This document shows, one piece after another, positions 11,239-19,433 of a stretch of 64,000 bases of DNA. This DNA comes from an uncultured Porphyromonadaceae bacterium (GTDB taxonomy: Bacteria; Bacteroidota; Bacteroidia; Bacteroidales; Muribaculaceae): assembly GCA_937901905.1 (NCBI GenBank), contig CALDIF010000074.1:1-64000 (forward strand), read 5' to 3'. The notes under the pieces are model-generated. The model saw nothing but the letters and a program-made list of their open reading frames with translations. It did not search any database and was not told the origin of the DNA. Positions within the stretch are counted from its first letter, which is position 1. Each line of letters starts with the position of its first letter. The position numbers and the translations under genes were made by a program.

Positions 11239-11269
11239 CAAATTTACAACAAAAATCGCAAGCGACAAG
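11239..11269 (-). promoter_or_regulatory. Probable promoter of the MATE gene
   Basis: Read on the minus strand: CTTG, 19 nt, then TAAATTTG, matching the Bacteroidetes -33/-7 pattern except for the first base of the -33 box. It lies about 36 bp before the ATG. Confidence 0.5.
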
Positions 11270-11287
11270 TCATGGTGGGGAATATGA

Positions 11288-11318
11288 TTTGAGAATTACG
11301 ATTTTTTTAGTACCTTTG
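11288..11318 (+). promoter_or_regulatory. Promoter of the nqr operon
   Basis: TTTG (11288-11291), exactly 19 nt, then TACCTTTG (11311-11318): a full match to the Bacteroidetes housekeeping promoter. Transcription would start near 11325, leaving a leader of about 125 nt before nqrA. No riboswitch is recognised in the leader. Confidence 0.8.
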
Positions 11319-11451
11319 TGGAGAAAATATACCACAAGGTGCGCTGCGAGGCGGTTTGTGTCACTTAACTCGGTGACTGACAGCCACTCACATCGTGCCC
11401 ATTGCGTGTTTGAAATCATATTATAACATTAATCAATACGTTCTATCAAGA

Positions 11452-12771
11452 ATGGCAACAATCAAGTTAAAGAAAGGATTTGACCTTCCGTTGGAGGGGC
11501 AAGTGGCAGCCGATGCACAACCTGTTAAGGTTGCCGTGCCGTCCACTGTAGCCATCGTTCCTGACGACTTCACCGGCATCACTCCTCGCATGGACGTACA
11601 CGCCGGCGACACGGTTCAGGCAGGTCAAGTGCTCTATCACGACAAGAACCACGAGAGCGTGAAAGTCACTTCACCCGTGAGCGGTGTGGTGAAAGAAGTT
11701 CGTCGTGGCGAACGCCGCAAGATACTCGCGGTGATTATCGAGCCTAACGGTGAGCAACGTGTGACGTTCGACACCAAGCGCAATCCCTTGGAGTTACTGC
11801 TTGAAAGCGGACTGTGGGTAATGTTGCGTCAACGCCCCTACGACGTTGTACCCAATCCGGATGTGCGTCCCCGTGACATCGTGGTGACAGCGTTCGACAG
11901 TGCTCCCCTCGCCCGCCGTTTGTACAAATTAGATGCCGAGCAAGCACGACGTGCCGAGGTTGCCGTGAAGGCTCTCTCCGGCATGACCGACGGCAAGGTG
12001 TACATCGGTGTAGCCCCCGACCAAGACATCAACGTCAACGGTGCCGAAGTCAATGTGTTTGACGGACCTCACCCCGCCGGCAATGCAGGTGTGCAACTGG
12101 CTAACATCAAGCCGGTGAATAAGGGTGAGACAGTGTGGACGTTGTCACTCGACACGTTGTTGCGCATCGGCGGTCTGCTCACCACGGGCACTGTTGACTA
12201 TCGCACCACAGTGGCAATAACCGGTCCGTTGTGCGGTGAGCCTCGCGTTGCTGATGCCGTGATTGGAACCCCAATAGCCGACTTGCTCGGCGATGTTGAC
12301 ACCAACAGTCGCATCATCAGCGGCAACGTGCTTACGGGTGTCCAAGTGAGTGCAGAGGAGTGGTTGCGCGCACCTTATTCACAACTCACCGTCATCGCCG
12401 AGATTGCCGATCGCGATGAATTTATGGGTTGGGCAGCCCTTAAGCCGAGTCGTTACAGTATCTACCGCCTGTTCACCACGTGGCTTGCCGGCAAGCGCAA
12501 CAAGCCGGTTGCACTCGATGCCCGCATCAAGGGTGGTGAGCGTGCTATCGTGCGACTTGACGAGTATGACAACATGTTGCCAATGGACATCTATGCCGAG
12601 TTCCTCATCAAGGCGATTATCGCTCGCGACATTGAGAAGATGGAACAATTGGGAGTGTACGAGATTGCTCCCGAGGACTTTGCCCTCGCCGAGTATGCCG
12701 ACACGTCCAAACTCGAGTTACAGCGAATTGTGCGTGAGGGTTTGGACTACTTGCGCGCAGAGATGGAGTGA
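11452..12771 (+). CDS. nqrA: Na+-translocating NADH:quinone oxidoreductase subunit A
   Basis: 439 residues, normal for NqrA, the soluble cytoplasmic-side subunit of the Na+ pump that oxidises NADH, reduces quinone and exports Na+. The N-terminus MATIKLKKGFDLPLEG and the lipoyl-like fold with KVTSPVSGVVKEV are characteristic. The ATG at 11452 is preferred over an upstream in-frame ATG at 11395 because family homology starts there. First gene of a six-gene operon, 40 bp before nqrB, driven by the promoter at 11288-11318. Confidence 0.95.
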   Translation: MATIKLKKGFDLPLEGQVAADAQPVKVAVPSTVAIVPDDFTGITPRMDVHAGDTVQAGQVLYHDKNHESVKVTSPVSGVVKEVRRGERRKILAVIIEPNGEQRVTFDTKRNPLELLLESGLWVMLRQRPYDVVPNPDVRPRDIVVTAFDSAPLARRLYKLDAEQARRAEVAVKALSGMTDGKVYIGVAPDQDINVNGAEVNVFDGPHPAGNAGVQLANIKPVNKGETVWTLSLDTLLRIGGLLTTGTVDYRTTVAITGPLCGEPRVADAVIGTPIADLLGDVDTNSRIISGNVLTGVQVSAEEWLRAPYSQLTVIAEIADRDEFMGWAALKPSRYSIYRLFTTWLAGKRNKPVALDARIKGGERAIVRLDEYDNMLPMDIYAEFLIKAIIARDIEKMEQLGVYEIAPEDFALAEYADTSKLELQRIVREGLDYLRAEME

Positions 12772-12811
12772 GCGTAATCATTTTTAATTGTGTATTAAAT
12801 ATCTCAAAAAT

Positions 12812-14020
12812 ATGAAATTCCTGCGTAAATACATGGACAAGATCAAGCCCCACTTCGAGCCCGGCGGCAAACTGGAGAAGTTGCAGTCGGTCTACGATGG
12901 AATGGAGACGTTCTTGTTCACGCCAAACACGACTGCCGGGCCTCGTGGCGTACATGTGCACGACGGCAACGACCTCAAGCGCACGATGATCACCGTGATA
13001 GTGGCGTTGCTGCCGGCTCTGTTCATGGGCATGTACAACATCGGTTACCAGCACTATCTCGCCATCGGTCAACTTGCCGAGACAGGCGGTTGGACGATAT
13101 TCCTGTACGGTTTGTTGGCAATGCTGCCGGTTATCGTTGTCAGTTATGTTGTGGGACTGGGCATTGAGTTCATCGGAGCGCAAATTCATCACAAGGAGAT
13201 CCAAGAGGGTTTTCTCGTGACCGGTTTGCTAATCCCGATGATTGTACCCATCAACACACCGCTGTGGATGACAGCTGTAGCCACTGCCTTTGCCGTGGTG
13301 TTCGCCAAGGAGGTATTCGGTGGCACGGGTATGAACATCTTTAATGTTGCCTTGATAACACGCGCCGTGCTCTTCTTCGGTTATCCGTCCAAGATGAGCG
13401 GCGATGCTGCCTTTGTCAAGGTTGACGACACTTTCGGTATCGGTGGAGGTTCGCTGACAGACACATTCTCGGGAGCCACTCCGTTGGGTCAGGTAGCGAC
13501 CAACGTGGGAGACTCTCTCACCCTGCACGACATTGCCGGCAACACAATAGGCACATGGGACGCATTCATGGGCTTCATTGCCGGTTCTCCGGGCGAGACG
13601 TCGACACTCGCCATCCTCGTGGGTGCCGTCATTTTGCTTGTTACCGGCGTGGCTTCGTGGCGCGTGATGTGCTCGGTCTTTGTCGGTGGTTTGGCTATGG
13701 CCTCGCTCGTGCACGCTTTTCCCTCAACGACCTATGCCGCCTCGTTACTCTCGCCGTGCGACCAGTTGTGCTTGGGTGGGTTCGCTTTTGCTGCAGTCTT
13801 CATGGCGACCGACCCCGTCACCGGCGCACGCACTCACATCGGGCAGTACATCTACGGTTTCTTGATTGGCGTATTCACGATACTCATTCGAACATTCAAC
13901 GGCGGATACCCCGAGGGTGCAATGCTCGCTATCTTGCTGATGAACGCTTTCGCGCCATTAATTGACCACTGCGTTGTCTCGTTCAACATCAAGCGCCGTC
14001 TCGCACGCGCCAAACAATAA
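12812..14020 (+). CDS. nqrB: Na+-NQR subunit B
   Basis: 402 residues with about ten membrane helices. NqrB carries a covalently bound FMN and riboflavin and is central to Na+ translocation. The FMN attachment motif SGAT is visible at FSGATPLGQ, with Thr223 as the expected phosphoester residue. The ATG at 12812 is chosen; an in-frame TTG at 12788 lies too far upstream of the conserved start MKFLRKYMDKIKP. It is followed after 12 bp by nqrC, which carries the second covalent FMN. Confidence 0.95.
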   Translation: MKFLRKYMDKIKPHFEPGGKLEKLQSVYDGMETFLFTPNTTAGPRGVHVHDGNDLKRTMITVIVALLPALFMGMYNIGYQHYLAIGQLAETGGWTIFLYGLLAMLPVIVVSYVVGLGIEFIGAQIHHKEIQEGFLVTGLLIPMIVPINTPLWMTAVATAFAVVFAKEVFGGTGMNIFNVALITRAVLFFGYPSKMSGDAAFVKVDDTFGIGGGSLTDTFSGATPLGQVATNVGDSLTLHDIAGNTIGTWDAFMGFIAGSPGETSTLAILVGAVILLVTGVASWRVMCSVFVGGLAMASLVHAFPSTTYAASLLSPCDQLCLGGFAFAAVFMATDPVTGARTHIGQYIYGFLIGVFTILIRTFNGGYPEGAMLAILLMNAFAPLIDHCVVSFNIKRRLARAKQ

Positions 14021-14032
14021 ACAGGCACTACT

Positions 14033-14788
14033 ATGAACAAGAACAGCAATATTTATCAGATTGTTTACGCCGCAGTAATGGTGGTGCTCGTCGGTGCCGT
14101 GTTGGCGTTCATTTACATGGCACTCAAACCTCAACAAGACGAGAACATCGCCAACGACAAGCGTCGTCAAATCTTGAGTGCATTACACGTTGCCTCGCCC
14201 GACGATGCCTCGATTAAGGCGACATTCGAGCAATGTATCGTTCAAGACATGTTGATAGACACCTTGGGTAACGTGGTTGACACGACACTCAACGTGGCAT
14301 TCGACGTGGAGATGAAAAAGAACATGAAAGAGGCACGCGAGTCTCGCGTGCTGCCGGTGTTCAAGGCTCTCAAGGACGGTGAGACCAAGTATGTCATTCC
14401 AGTGTACGGTGCGGGCTTGTGGGGTCCGATATGGGGTTATGTGGCAGTCAATGCCGACGGCAAGACTATCTACGGAGCCAACTTCAGCCACGAGAGCGAG
14501 ACACCCGGTTTGGGTGCACGTATCACAGAGCCGGAGTTCCAAGCACGCTTTGACGGCAAGACGTTCTATCCCGAGGGCGAGGACTTCCACAGCGTTGAGG
14601 TCGTCAAGGTGGGTCAAAAGTCACTCACCGGTGCCGATGCCGTTGATGCGATCAGCGGTGCGACAATCACCAGTCGTGGTGTAGGGTCAATGATTGCAGA
14701 GTGCATCACGCCCTACGATGCCTTCTTGAAGAAACTTCAACAGCTCGTCGCGACACCTCTCGACGAGGGTGAGAACAACGAAGAGTAA
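14033..14788 (+). CDS. nqrC: Na+-NQR subunit C
   Basis: 251 residues: one N-terminal membrane anchor (about residues 10-30) and a periplasmic FMN-binding domain. The covalent FMN motif is SGATITSRG, with Thr211 as the attachment residue. Substrate-side motifs YGAGLWGPIWGYVAV and HESETPGLGARI are typical of NqrC and RnfG. The covalent FMN is normally added by an ApbE transferase, and no apbE gene is seen in this window. 20 bp before nqrD. Confidence 0.95.
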   Translation: MNKNSNIYQIVYAAVMVVLVGAVLAFIYMALKPQQDENIANDKRRQILSALHVASPDDASIKATFEQCIVQDMLIDTLGNVVDTTLNVAFDVEMKKNMKEARESRVLPVFKALKDGETKYVIPVYGAGLWGPIWGYVAVNADGKTIYGANFSHESETPGLGARITEPEFQARFDGKTFYPEGEDFHSVEVVKVGQKSLTGADAVDAISGATITSRGVGSMIAECITPYDAFLKKLQQLVATPLDEGENNEE

Positions 14789-14808
14789 CCTTTTAAAGTT
14801 AGCATATC

Positions 14809-15435
14809 ATGTTATCAAAACAAAATAAAGAGGTTTTATTTAACCCGTTGTCCAAGGACAATCCGGTGTTGGTGCAAATACTCGGCATCTGCTCTACCTT
14901 GGCGGTCACCGTCAGCCTCGAACCGGCTATAGTGATGGGACTGAGCGTGATAGCGGTGCTCGCGTTAAGCAATGTGATAATCTCACTAATTCGCACCACC
15001 ATTCCGGCTACAATACGCATCATCGTGCAACTGGTCGTTGTTGCCGCCCTCGTGATTATGGTGCAACAATTTCTTGTCGCTTACAGTTACGACGTGAGCA
15101 AGCAGTTGTCGGTGTTTATAGGACTGATTATCACCAACTGTATCCTCATGGGACGCCTCGAAGCATTCGCGCTGAGCAATCGTCCGTGGCCGGCATTCCT
15201 TGACGGCATCGGCAACGGGCTCGGCTACATGGCGATACTGGTAATTGTAGCATTCTTCCGCGAGTTGCTCGGCAGTGGCACGCTTTTAGGCATGCAGGTC
15301 ATTCCCACATGGTGCTACGAGCACGGATACGAAAACAACGGACTGATGATTTTGCCGCCGATGGCACTAATCACCGTTGCGTGTATTATATGGGTTCACC
15401 GTGCCCGCAACACCGAACTCCAGGAAAACAACTGA
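14809..15435 (+). CDS. nqrD: Na+-NQR subunit D
   Basis: 208 residues, six membrane helices. NqrD and NqrE are homologous membrane subunits that together hold an iron centre through conserved cysteines; LGICSTLAVT shows one of them. GNGLGYMAILV is another family signature. A 92-bp gap follows, unusually wide for this operon. It holds a 15-nt motif (15494-15508) that recurs in the candidate small RNA at 26120-26134. Confidence 0.94.
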   Translation: MLSKQNKEVLFNPLSKDNPVLVQILGICSTLAVTVSLEPAIVMGLSVIAVLALSNVIISLIRTTIPATIRIIVQLVVVAALVIMVQQFLVAYSYDVSKQLSVFIGLIITNCILMGRLEAFALSNRPWPAFLDGIGNGLGYMAILVIVAFFRELLGSGTLLGMQVIPTWCYEHGYENNGLMILPPMALITVACIIWVHRARNTELQENN

Positions 15436-15527
15436 TTATAACGATTTGGTAAACAAGAGTCATCGGGTGCAAGAATTGTCATCAATGATACATTACTCAA
15501 CTCGTTGACCGTTACAATAGATTGATT

Positions 15528-16142
15528 ATGGAAGAACTAAACTTGTTCGTAAAGTCGATTTTCATCGACAACATGATATTTTCCTACTTCCTGGGAATGT
15601 GCTCGTTCCTCGCGGTGAGCAAGAATGTCAAGACCGCATTCGGGCTCGGCATCGCCGTGACATTCATGCTCATTGTCACCATGCCGATCAACTTCTTGCT
15701 TGACCGCTATGTGCTGCAAGAGGGTGCCTTGACGTGGATAAGCGAGTCGCTTGCCGACGTTGACTTGAGTTTTCTCGGTTTGATAATGTTCATTGCCGTT
15801 ATTGCCAGTGGCACACAATTGGTCGAGATGGCTGTCGAAAAGTTCTCACCGTCGCTCTACGCGTCATTGGGCATTTTCTTACCGCTCATCGCCGTTAACT
15901 GTGCCATCCTCGGTGGCGCGTTGTTCATGCAGCAGAAGGACTTTGACAGCGCATTGACCGCCACGGTCTACGGTGCCGGCAGCGGTATCGGTTGGTTGCT
16001 CGCCATCGTCGGACTTGCAGCCATACGCGAAAAATTGGCGTACAGTAACGTTCCCAAGCCGTTGCGTGGTGTAGGCATCGCCTTCATCATCACCGGTTTG
16101 ATGGGCATTGCATTCATGAGTTTCATGGGTATCAAACTCTAA
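15528..16142 (+). CDS. nqrE: Na+-NQR subunit E
   Basis: 204 residues, six membrane helices, paralogous to NqrD. The paired half-helix cysteines appear in YFLGMCSFLAVS and AVNCAILGGA. The ATG at 15528 gives the family start MEELNLFVKSIF; a TTG two codons earlier is less likely. 12 bp before nqrF. Confidence 0.94.
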   Translation: MEELNLFVKSIFIDNMIFSYFLGMCSFLAVSKNVKTAFGLGIAVTFMLIVTMPINFLLDRYVLQEGALTWISESLADVDLSFLGLIMFIAVIASGTQLVEMAVEKFSPSLYASLGIFLPLIAVNCAILGGALFMQQKDFDSALTATVYGAGSGIGWLLAIVGLAAIREKLAYSNVPKPLRGVGIAFIITGLMGIAFMSFMGIKL

Positions 16143-16154
16143 AACGGCATCGCT

Positions 16155-17441
16155 ATGATTTTATTAGATACAACAATAATGACTGTTATATCGAGTGCGG
16201 CAATTTTTCTTGTCATCACGCTTGCGCTCGTGATATTGCTGCTGGTGGCTCGCCATTACCTCGTGCCACAGGGCAACGTGAAAATCACTATCAACGGTGG
16301 TGCCCAAGAGTTTGAGGCTGCGACGGGTGGCACCTTGCTACAGACCCTTCATCATCACGGCGTGATGCTCAGCAGCGCGTGCGGTGGCAAGGGCAGTTGC
16401 GGACAGTGTCGCGTTCAAGTGCCATCGGGGGGCGGTGAGATATTGCCCACCGAGACAGTTCACTTCTCACGCAAGGAGCAACAAGCCCACTGGCGACTGG
16501 GTTGCCAAGTCAAGGTAAAGGGAGACCTCGAAATCAAGGTTCCCGACAGCGTGCTCTCGGTCAAGGAATATGAGTGCACCGTGGTTAGTAACAAACTCGT
16601 GTCCTCGTTCATCAAGGAATTTATCGTGGCGTTGCCCGAGGGCGAGCACATGGACTTCATTCCGGGCAGTTATGCACAAATTCGCATTCCCACATACGAG
16701 ATGAGTTACGATGCCGACATTGATAAGGAGTCGCTCGGAGACTACCTGCCCACATGGGAAAAATACGACATGTTCTCCTTGAAATGTCGCAACGATGAAC
16801 CTACCGTGCGCGCCTACTCCATGGCGAACTATCCTGCCGAGGGCGACCGCTTCATGCTCACCGTGCGCATTGCCACACCGCCGTTCAAGCCCAAAGATCA
16901 GGGAACGGGGTTCATGGACGTTATGCCGGGTATCGCTTCGAGTTATATCTTCACCCTCAAGCCGGGTGACAAGGTAATCATGAGCGGTCCTTACGGTGAC
17001 TTCCACCCCATTTTCGATTCCAAGAAGGAAATGATTTGGGTTGGTGGTGGTGCCGGCATGGCTCCGCTGCGTGCACAAATCATGCATATGACACGCACGC
17101 TCAACACTCGCGACCGCGAGATGCACTACTTCTACGGTGCACGCTCGCTCAGTGAGGTGTTCTACCTTGAGGACTTCCTTGCTCTCGAGAAGGATTTTCC
17201 CAACTTCCACTTCCACCTCGGTTTGGACCGTCCCGACCCTGCAGCTGATGCTGCCGGTGTGAAGTACACCGCAGGTTTCATCGCCAATGTCATGCGCGAC
17301 ACCTACCTTGCGGCTCACGAGGCTCCCGAGGATTGCGAATATTACATGTGCGGACCGGCAATGATGAGCAAGACAGTCAACGACCTGCTCGATTCGCTCG
17401 GTGTTGATCCGTCATCTATCCACTACGACAACTTCGGTTAA
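16155..17441 (+). CDS. nqrF: Na+-NQR subunit F, NADH dehydrogenase module
   Basis: 428 residues. It has one N-terminal membrane helix, then a [2Fe-2S] ferredoxin domain with Cys76, Cys82, Cys85 and Cys117, then FAD-binding (RAYSMANYP) and NADH-binding (VGGGAGMAPLRA) domains. It is the electron entry point: hydride from NADH to FAD, then through the Fe-S cluster to the membrane subunits. The last gene of the operon, followed 12 bp after its stop by a strong hairpin. Confidence 0.96.
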   Translation: MILLDTTIMTVISSAAIFLVITLALVILLLVARHYLVPQGNVKITINGGAQEFEAATGGTLLQTLHHHGVMLSSACGGKGSCGQCRVQVPSGGGEILPTETVHFSRKEQQAHWRLGCQVKVKGDLEIKVPDSVLSVKEYECTVVSNKLVSSFIKEFIVALPEGEHMDFIPGSYAQIRIPTYEMSYDADIDKESLGDYLPTWEKYDMFSLKCRNDEPTVRAYSMANYPAEGDRFMLTVRIATPPFKPKDQGTGFMDVMPGIASSYIFTLKPGDKVIMSGPYGDFHPIFDSKKEMIWVGGGAGMAPLRAQIMHMTRTLNTRDREMHYFYGARSLSEVFYLEDFLALEKDFPNFHFHLGLDRPDPAADAAGVKYTAGFIANVMRDTYLAAHEAPEDCEYYMCGPAMMSKTVNDLLDSLGVDPSSIHYDNFG

Positions 17442-17453
17442 ACCGACATTGGC

Positions 17454-17485
17454 GGTTGTTGCGAAATATGATTTTTGCAACAACC
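17454..17485 (+). terminator. Terminator-like hairpin after nqrF
   Basis: GGTTGTTGC (17454-17462) pairs perfectly with GCAACAACC (17477-17485), and inner A and T runs lengthen the stem. A T-rich stretch (ATTCTTTTAA) follows. It probably ends or attenuates the nqr transcript before the YbjN-like gene. Confidence 0.7.
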
Positions 17486-17525
17486 ATTCTTTTAACATAC
17501 ATAACATTTATAACTAACCAAAATT

Positions 17526-17924
17526 ATGGCAAACACAATTGATTTATACGAAATGCTCAAAGACTTCTTGAGCGATGAGGGTTTCAAATACACTGAAGAG
17601 GACTTCGGTTTGGCATTCCGTTATAACGAGTTGCACTTCCTGTTCATTAAAGACGAGCAAGACGACCAGTTGTTCCGTCTGCTTTTACCCGGTATTTACG
17701 AGAAGACCGAGGAAAACGAACTCGAGGTACTGCGTGCTTGCAACGACGTGACTTACGGCATAAAGGTTGTCAAGGTATTCGTGACGCAGAACAACTCGGT
17801 GAGTTGTTCTTTCGAAATTCTTGCCGACAGCACACCGGTACTCAACGACTTCGTGCCGCGTGCAGTGCGCATGCTCACTCTGGCTCGCGACCAATTCTAT
17901 AACATTATTGAACAGAACAACTGA
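17526..17924 (+). CDS. YbjN-like / type III chaperone-fold small protein
   Basis: 132 residues, acidic and soluble, no signal peptide. The pattern (N-terminal helix MANTIDLYEMLKDFL, beta strands LAFRYNELHFLFI, then SVSCSFEILADS and a C-terminal helix) resembles the YbjN/CesT-like fold of small dimeric chaperone or sensory proteins. Common in Bacteroidales, with no defined role. It lies between the nqr operon and a Na+/alanine symporter, 33 bp before the latter, but a terminator separates it from nqrF. No clear promoter motif is seen, so readthrough is possible. Confidence 0.65.
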   Translation: MANTIDLYEMLKDFLSDEGFKYTEEDFGLAFRYNELHFLFIKDEQDDQLFRLLLPGIYEKTEENELEVLRACNDVTYGIKVVKVFVTQNNSVSCSFEILADSTPVLNDFVPRAVRMLTLARDQFYNIIEQNN

Positions 17925-17956
17925 CACACCCGACACAACAACATTAATCTATTACT

Positions 17957-19393
17957 ATGAATTCAGGGTGGTTTACATCTGACGGTGTTGTAAATCAGTT
18001 TTTCGTAGATTTAGGCGATTGGTTGTGGACTTACGTCCTGCTTGCCGCGCTCGTGCTGTGCAGCATGTATTTCACGCTGCGCAGCCGTGGCGTGCAGTTC
18101 ACCATGTTGCATGAGATGTTTCGCTTGTTGACCGACTCGGCGATGAGTGCCGAGGAGCGTCCGTTAACCGAGAGCGGAGCCAAGCACATCTCGTCGTTCC
18201 AAGCATTTGCTGTTTCCTTGGCGGCACGCATCGGCACGGGCAACCTTGCCGGTGTGGCGACGGCAATCGCCATAGGCGGTCCCGGTGCCGTGTTTTGGAT
18301 GTGGGTGTTGGCTTTGCTTGGAGCGTCAATGGCATTCGTTGAGTCGACGCTTGCCCAACTCTACAAGCGCCACAAGGCGGACAGTTATATTGGAGGCCCC
18401 GCCTATTATATTTTGTACGGTTTGCACAGCAAGTGGCTCGCTGCGGTGTTTGCCTTTTTAGTGCCGATCACCTTCGGTTTATCATTCAACATGATACAGA
18501 GCAACACCATCTGTGATGCCATGGAGGCAGCATTCGGTTTCAACCATATTGTCGTGGGCATTATACTGGCGGTTATAGCATTAATAATCGTGTTCGGCGG
18601 CATTCAACGCATCTCTCGCGTGAGTAATATCGTTGTGCCCTTCATGGCTGTAGGTTATCTGATACTTGCCATCGTGGTGATTGTCATGAATGCCGATAAG
18701 ATACCCACAGTGTTCTCTCAAATCATCAATGGAGCATTCGGCATCACCCCTGTCGCCGGTGGCACTTTAGGTATGACTATCATCATGGGTGTCAAGCGCG
18801 GGCTATTCAGCAACGAGGCCGGCGAAGGCTCAACGCCCAACGTGGCTGCCACCGCCGCAGTAACCCACCCTGTCAAGCAGGGTTTGGTGCAGGCACTCGG
18901 CGTGTTTACCGACACTCTCGTGGTGTGTTCTTGCACAGCATTCATCATTTTGCTGAGTGGTGTGTACGGCACACCCGGACTTAATGGAGTCGAGATGACG
19001 CAAAAGGCGTTAGCGAGTCAAGTGGGTAGCGTGGGACCGGCTTTTGTTGCAATAGCCATCATGTTGTTTGCATTTACCAGTATCATGGGGTACACCTACT
19101 ATGGCGAGGCTAACATACGCTTTCTCACCACGCGACGGTGGATACTCAACGTGTTCCGTTTCTTTTCGGCAGGAGTTGTCGTGGTAATGGGTGCCCTTGT
19201 CAGTCTTGAGGTAGTGTGGAACATAGGTGATGTGTTCATGGCAATTGTAACCGGGGTAAACATCGTTGCCATTGTACTCCTCTCGGGCAAGGCATTCGCC
19301 CTGCTTGATGATTACCGCCGGCAAAAGCGCAACGGTGTTGTAGAACCCACTTACCACAATGCCGATGACCCTGACCTTGACGCATGGCATTGA
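17957..19393 (+). CDS. Sodium:alanine (AGCS family) symporter
   Basis: 478 residues with about 10-11 membrane helices. The family signature is clear: AARIGTGNLAGVATAIAIGG near residues 95-115 and GVKRGLFSNEAGEGSTPN near residue 280. It imports alanine or glycine with Na+, or occasionally H+. Its position directly downstream of the Na+ pump fits use of the sodium gradient that NQR makes; that link is inference. The secreted GH31 gene follows after 40 bp, so the two are probably cotranscribed. Confidence 0.92.
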   Translation: MNSGWFTSDGVVNQFFVDLGDWLWTYVLLAALVLCSMYFTLRSRGVQFTMLHEMFRLLTDSAMSAEERPLTESGAKHISSFQAFAVSLAARIGTGNLAGVATAIAIGGPGAVFWMWVLALLGASMAFVESTLAQLYKRHKADSYIGGPAYYILYGLHSKWLAAVFAFLVPITFGLSFNMIQSNTICDAMEAAFGFNHIVVGIILAVIALIIVFGGIQRISRVSNIVVPFMAVGYLILAIVVIVMNADKIPTVFSQIINGAFGITPVAGGTLGMTIIMGVKRGLFSNEAGEGSTPNVAATAAVTHPVKQGLVQALGVFTDTLVVCSCTAFIILLSGVYGTPGLNGVEMTQKALASQVGSVGPAFVAIAIMLFAFTSIMGYTYYGEANIRFLTTRRWILNVFRFFSAGVVVVMGALVSLEVVWNIGDVFMAIVTGVNIVAIVLLSGKAFALLDDYRRQKRNGVVEPTYHNADDPDLDAWH

Positions 19394-19433
19394 ACACGTC
19401 TACCCTTTTCAATTAAGAAAACAAATTATCTTT

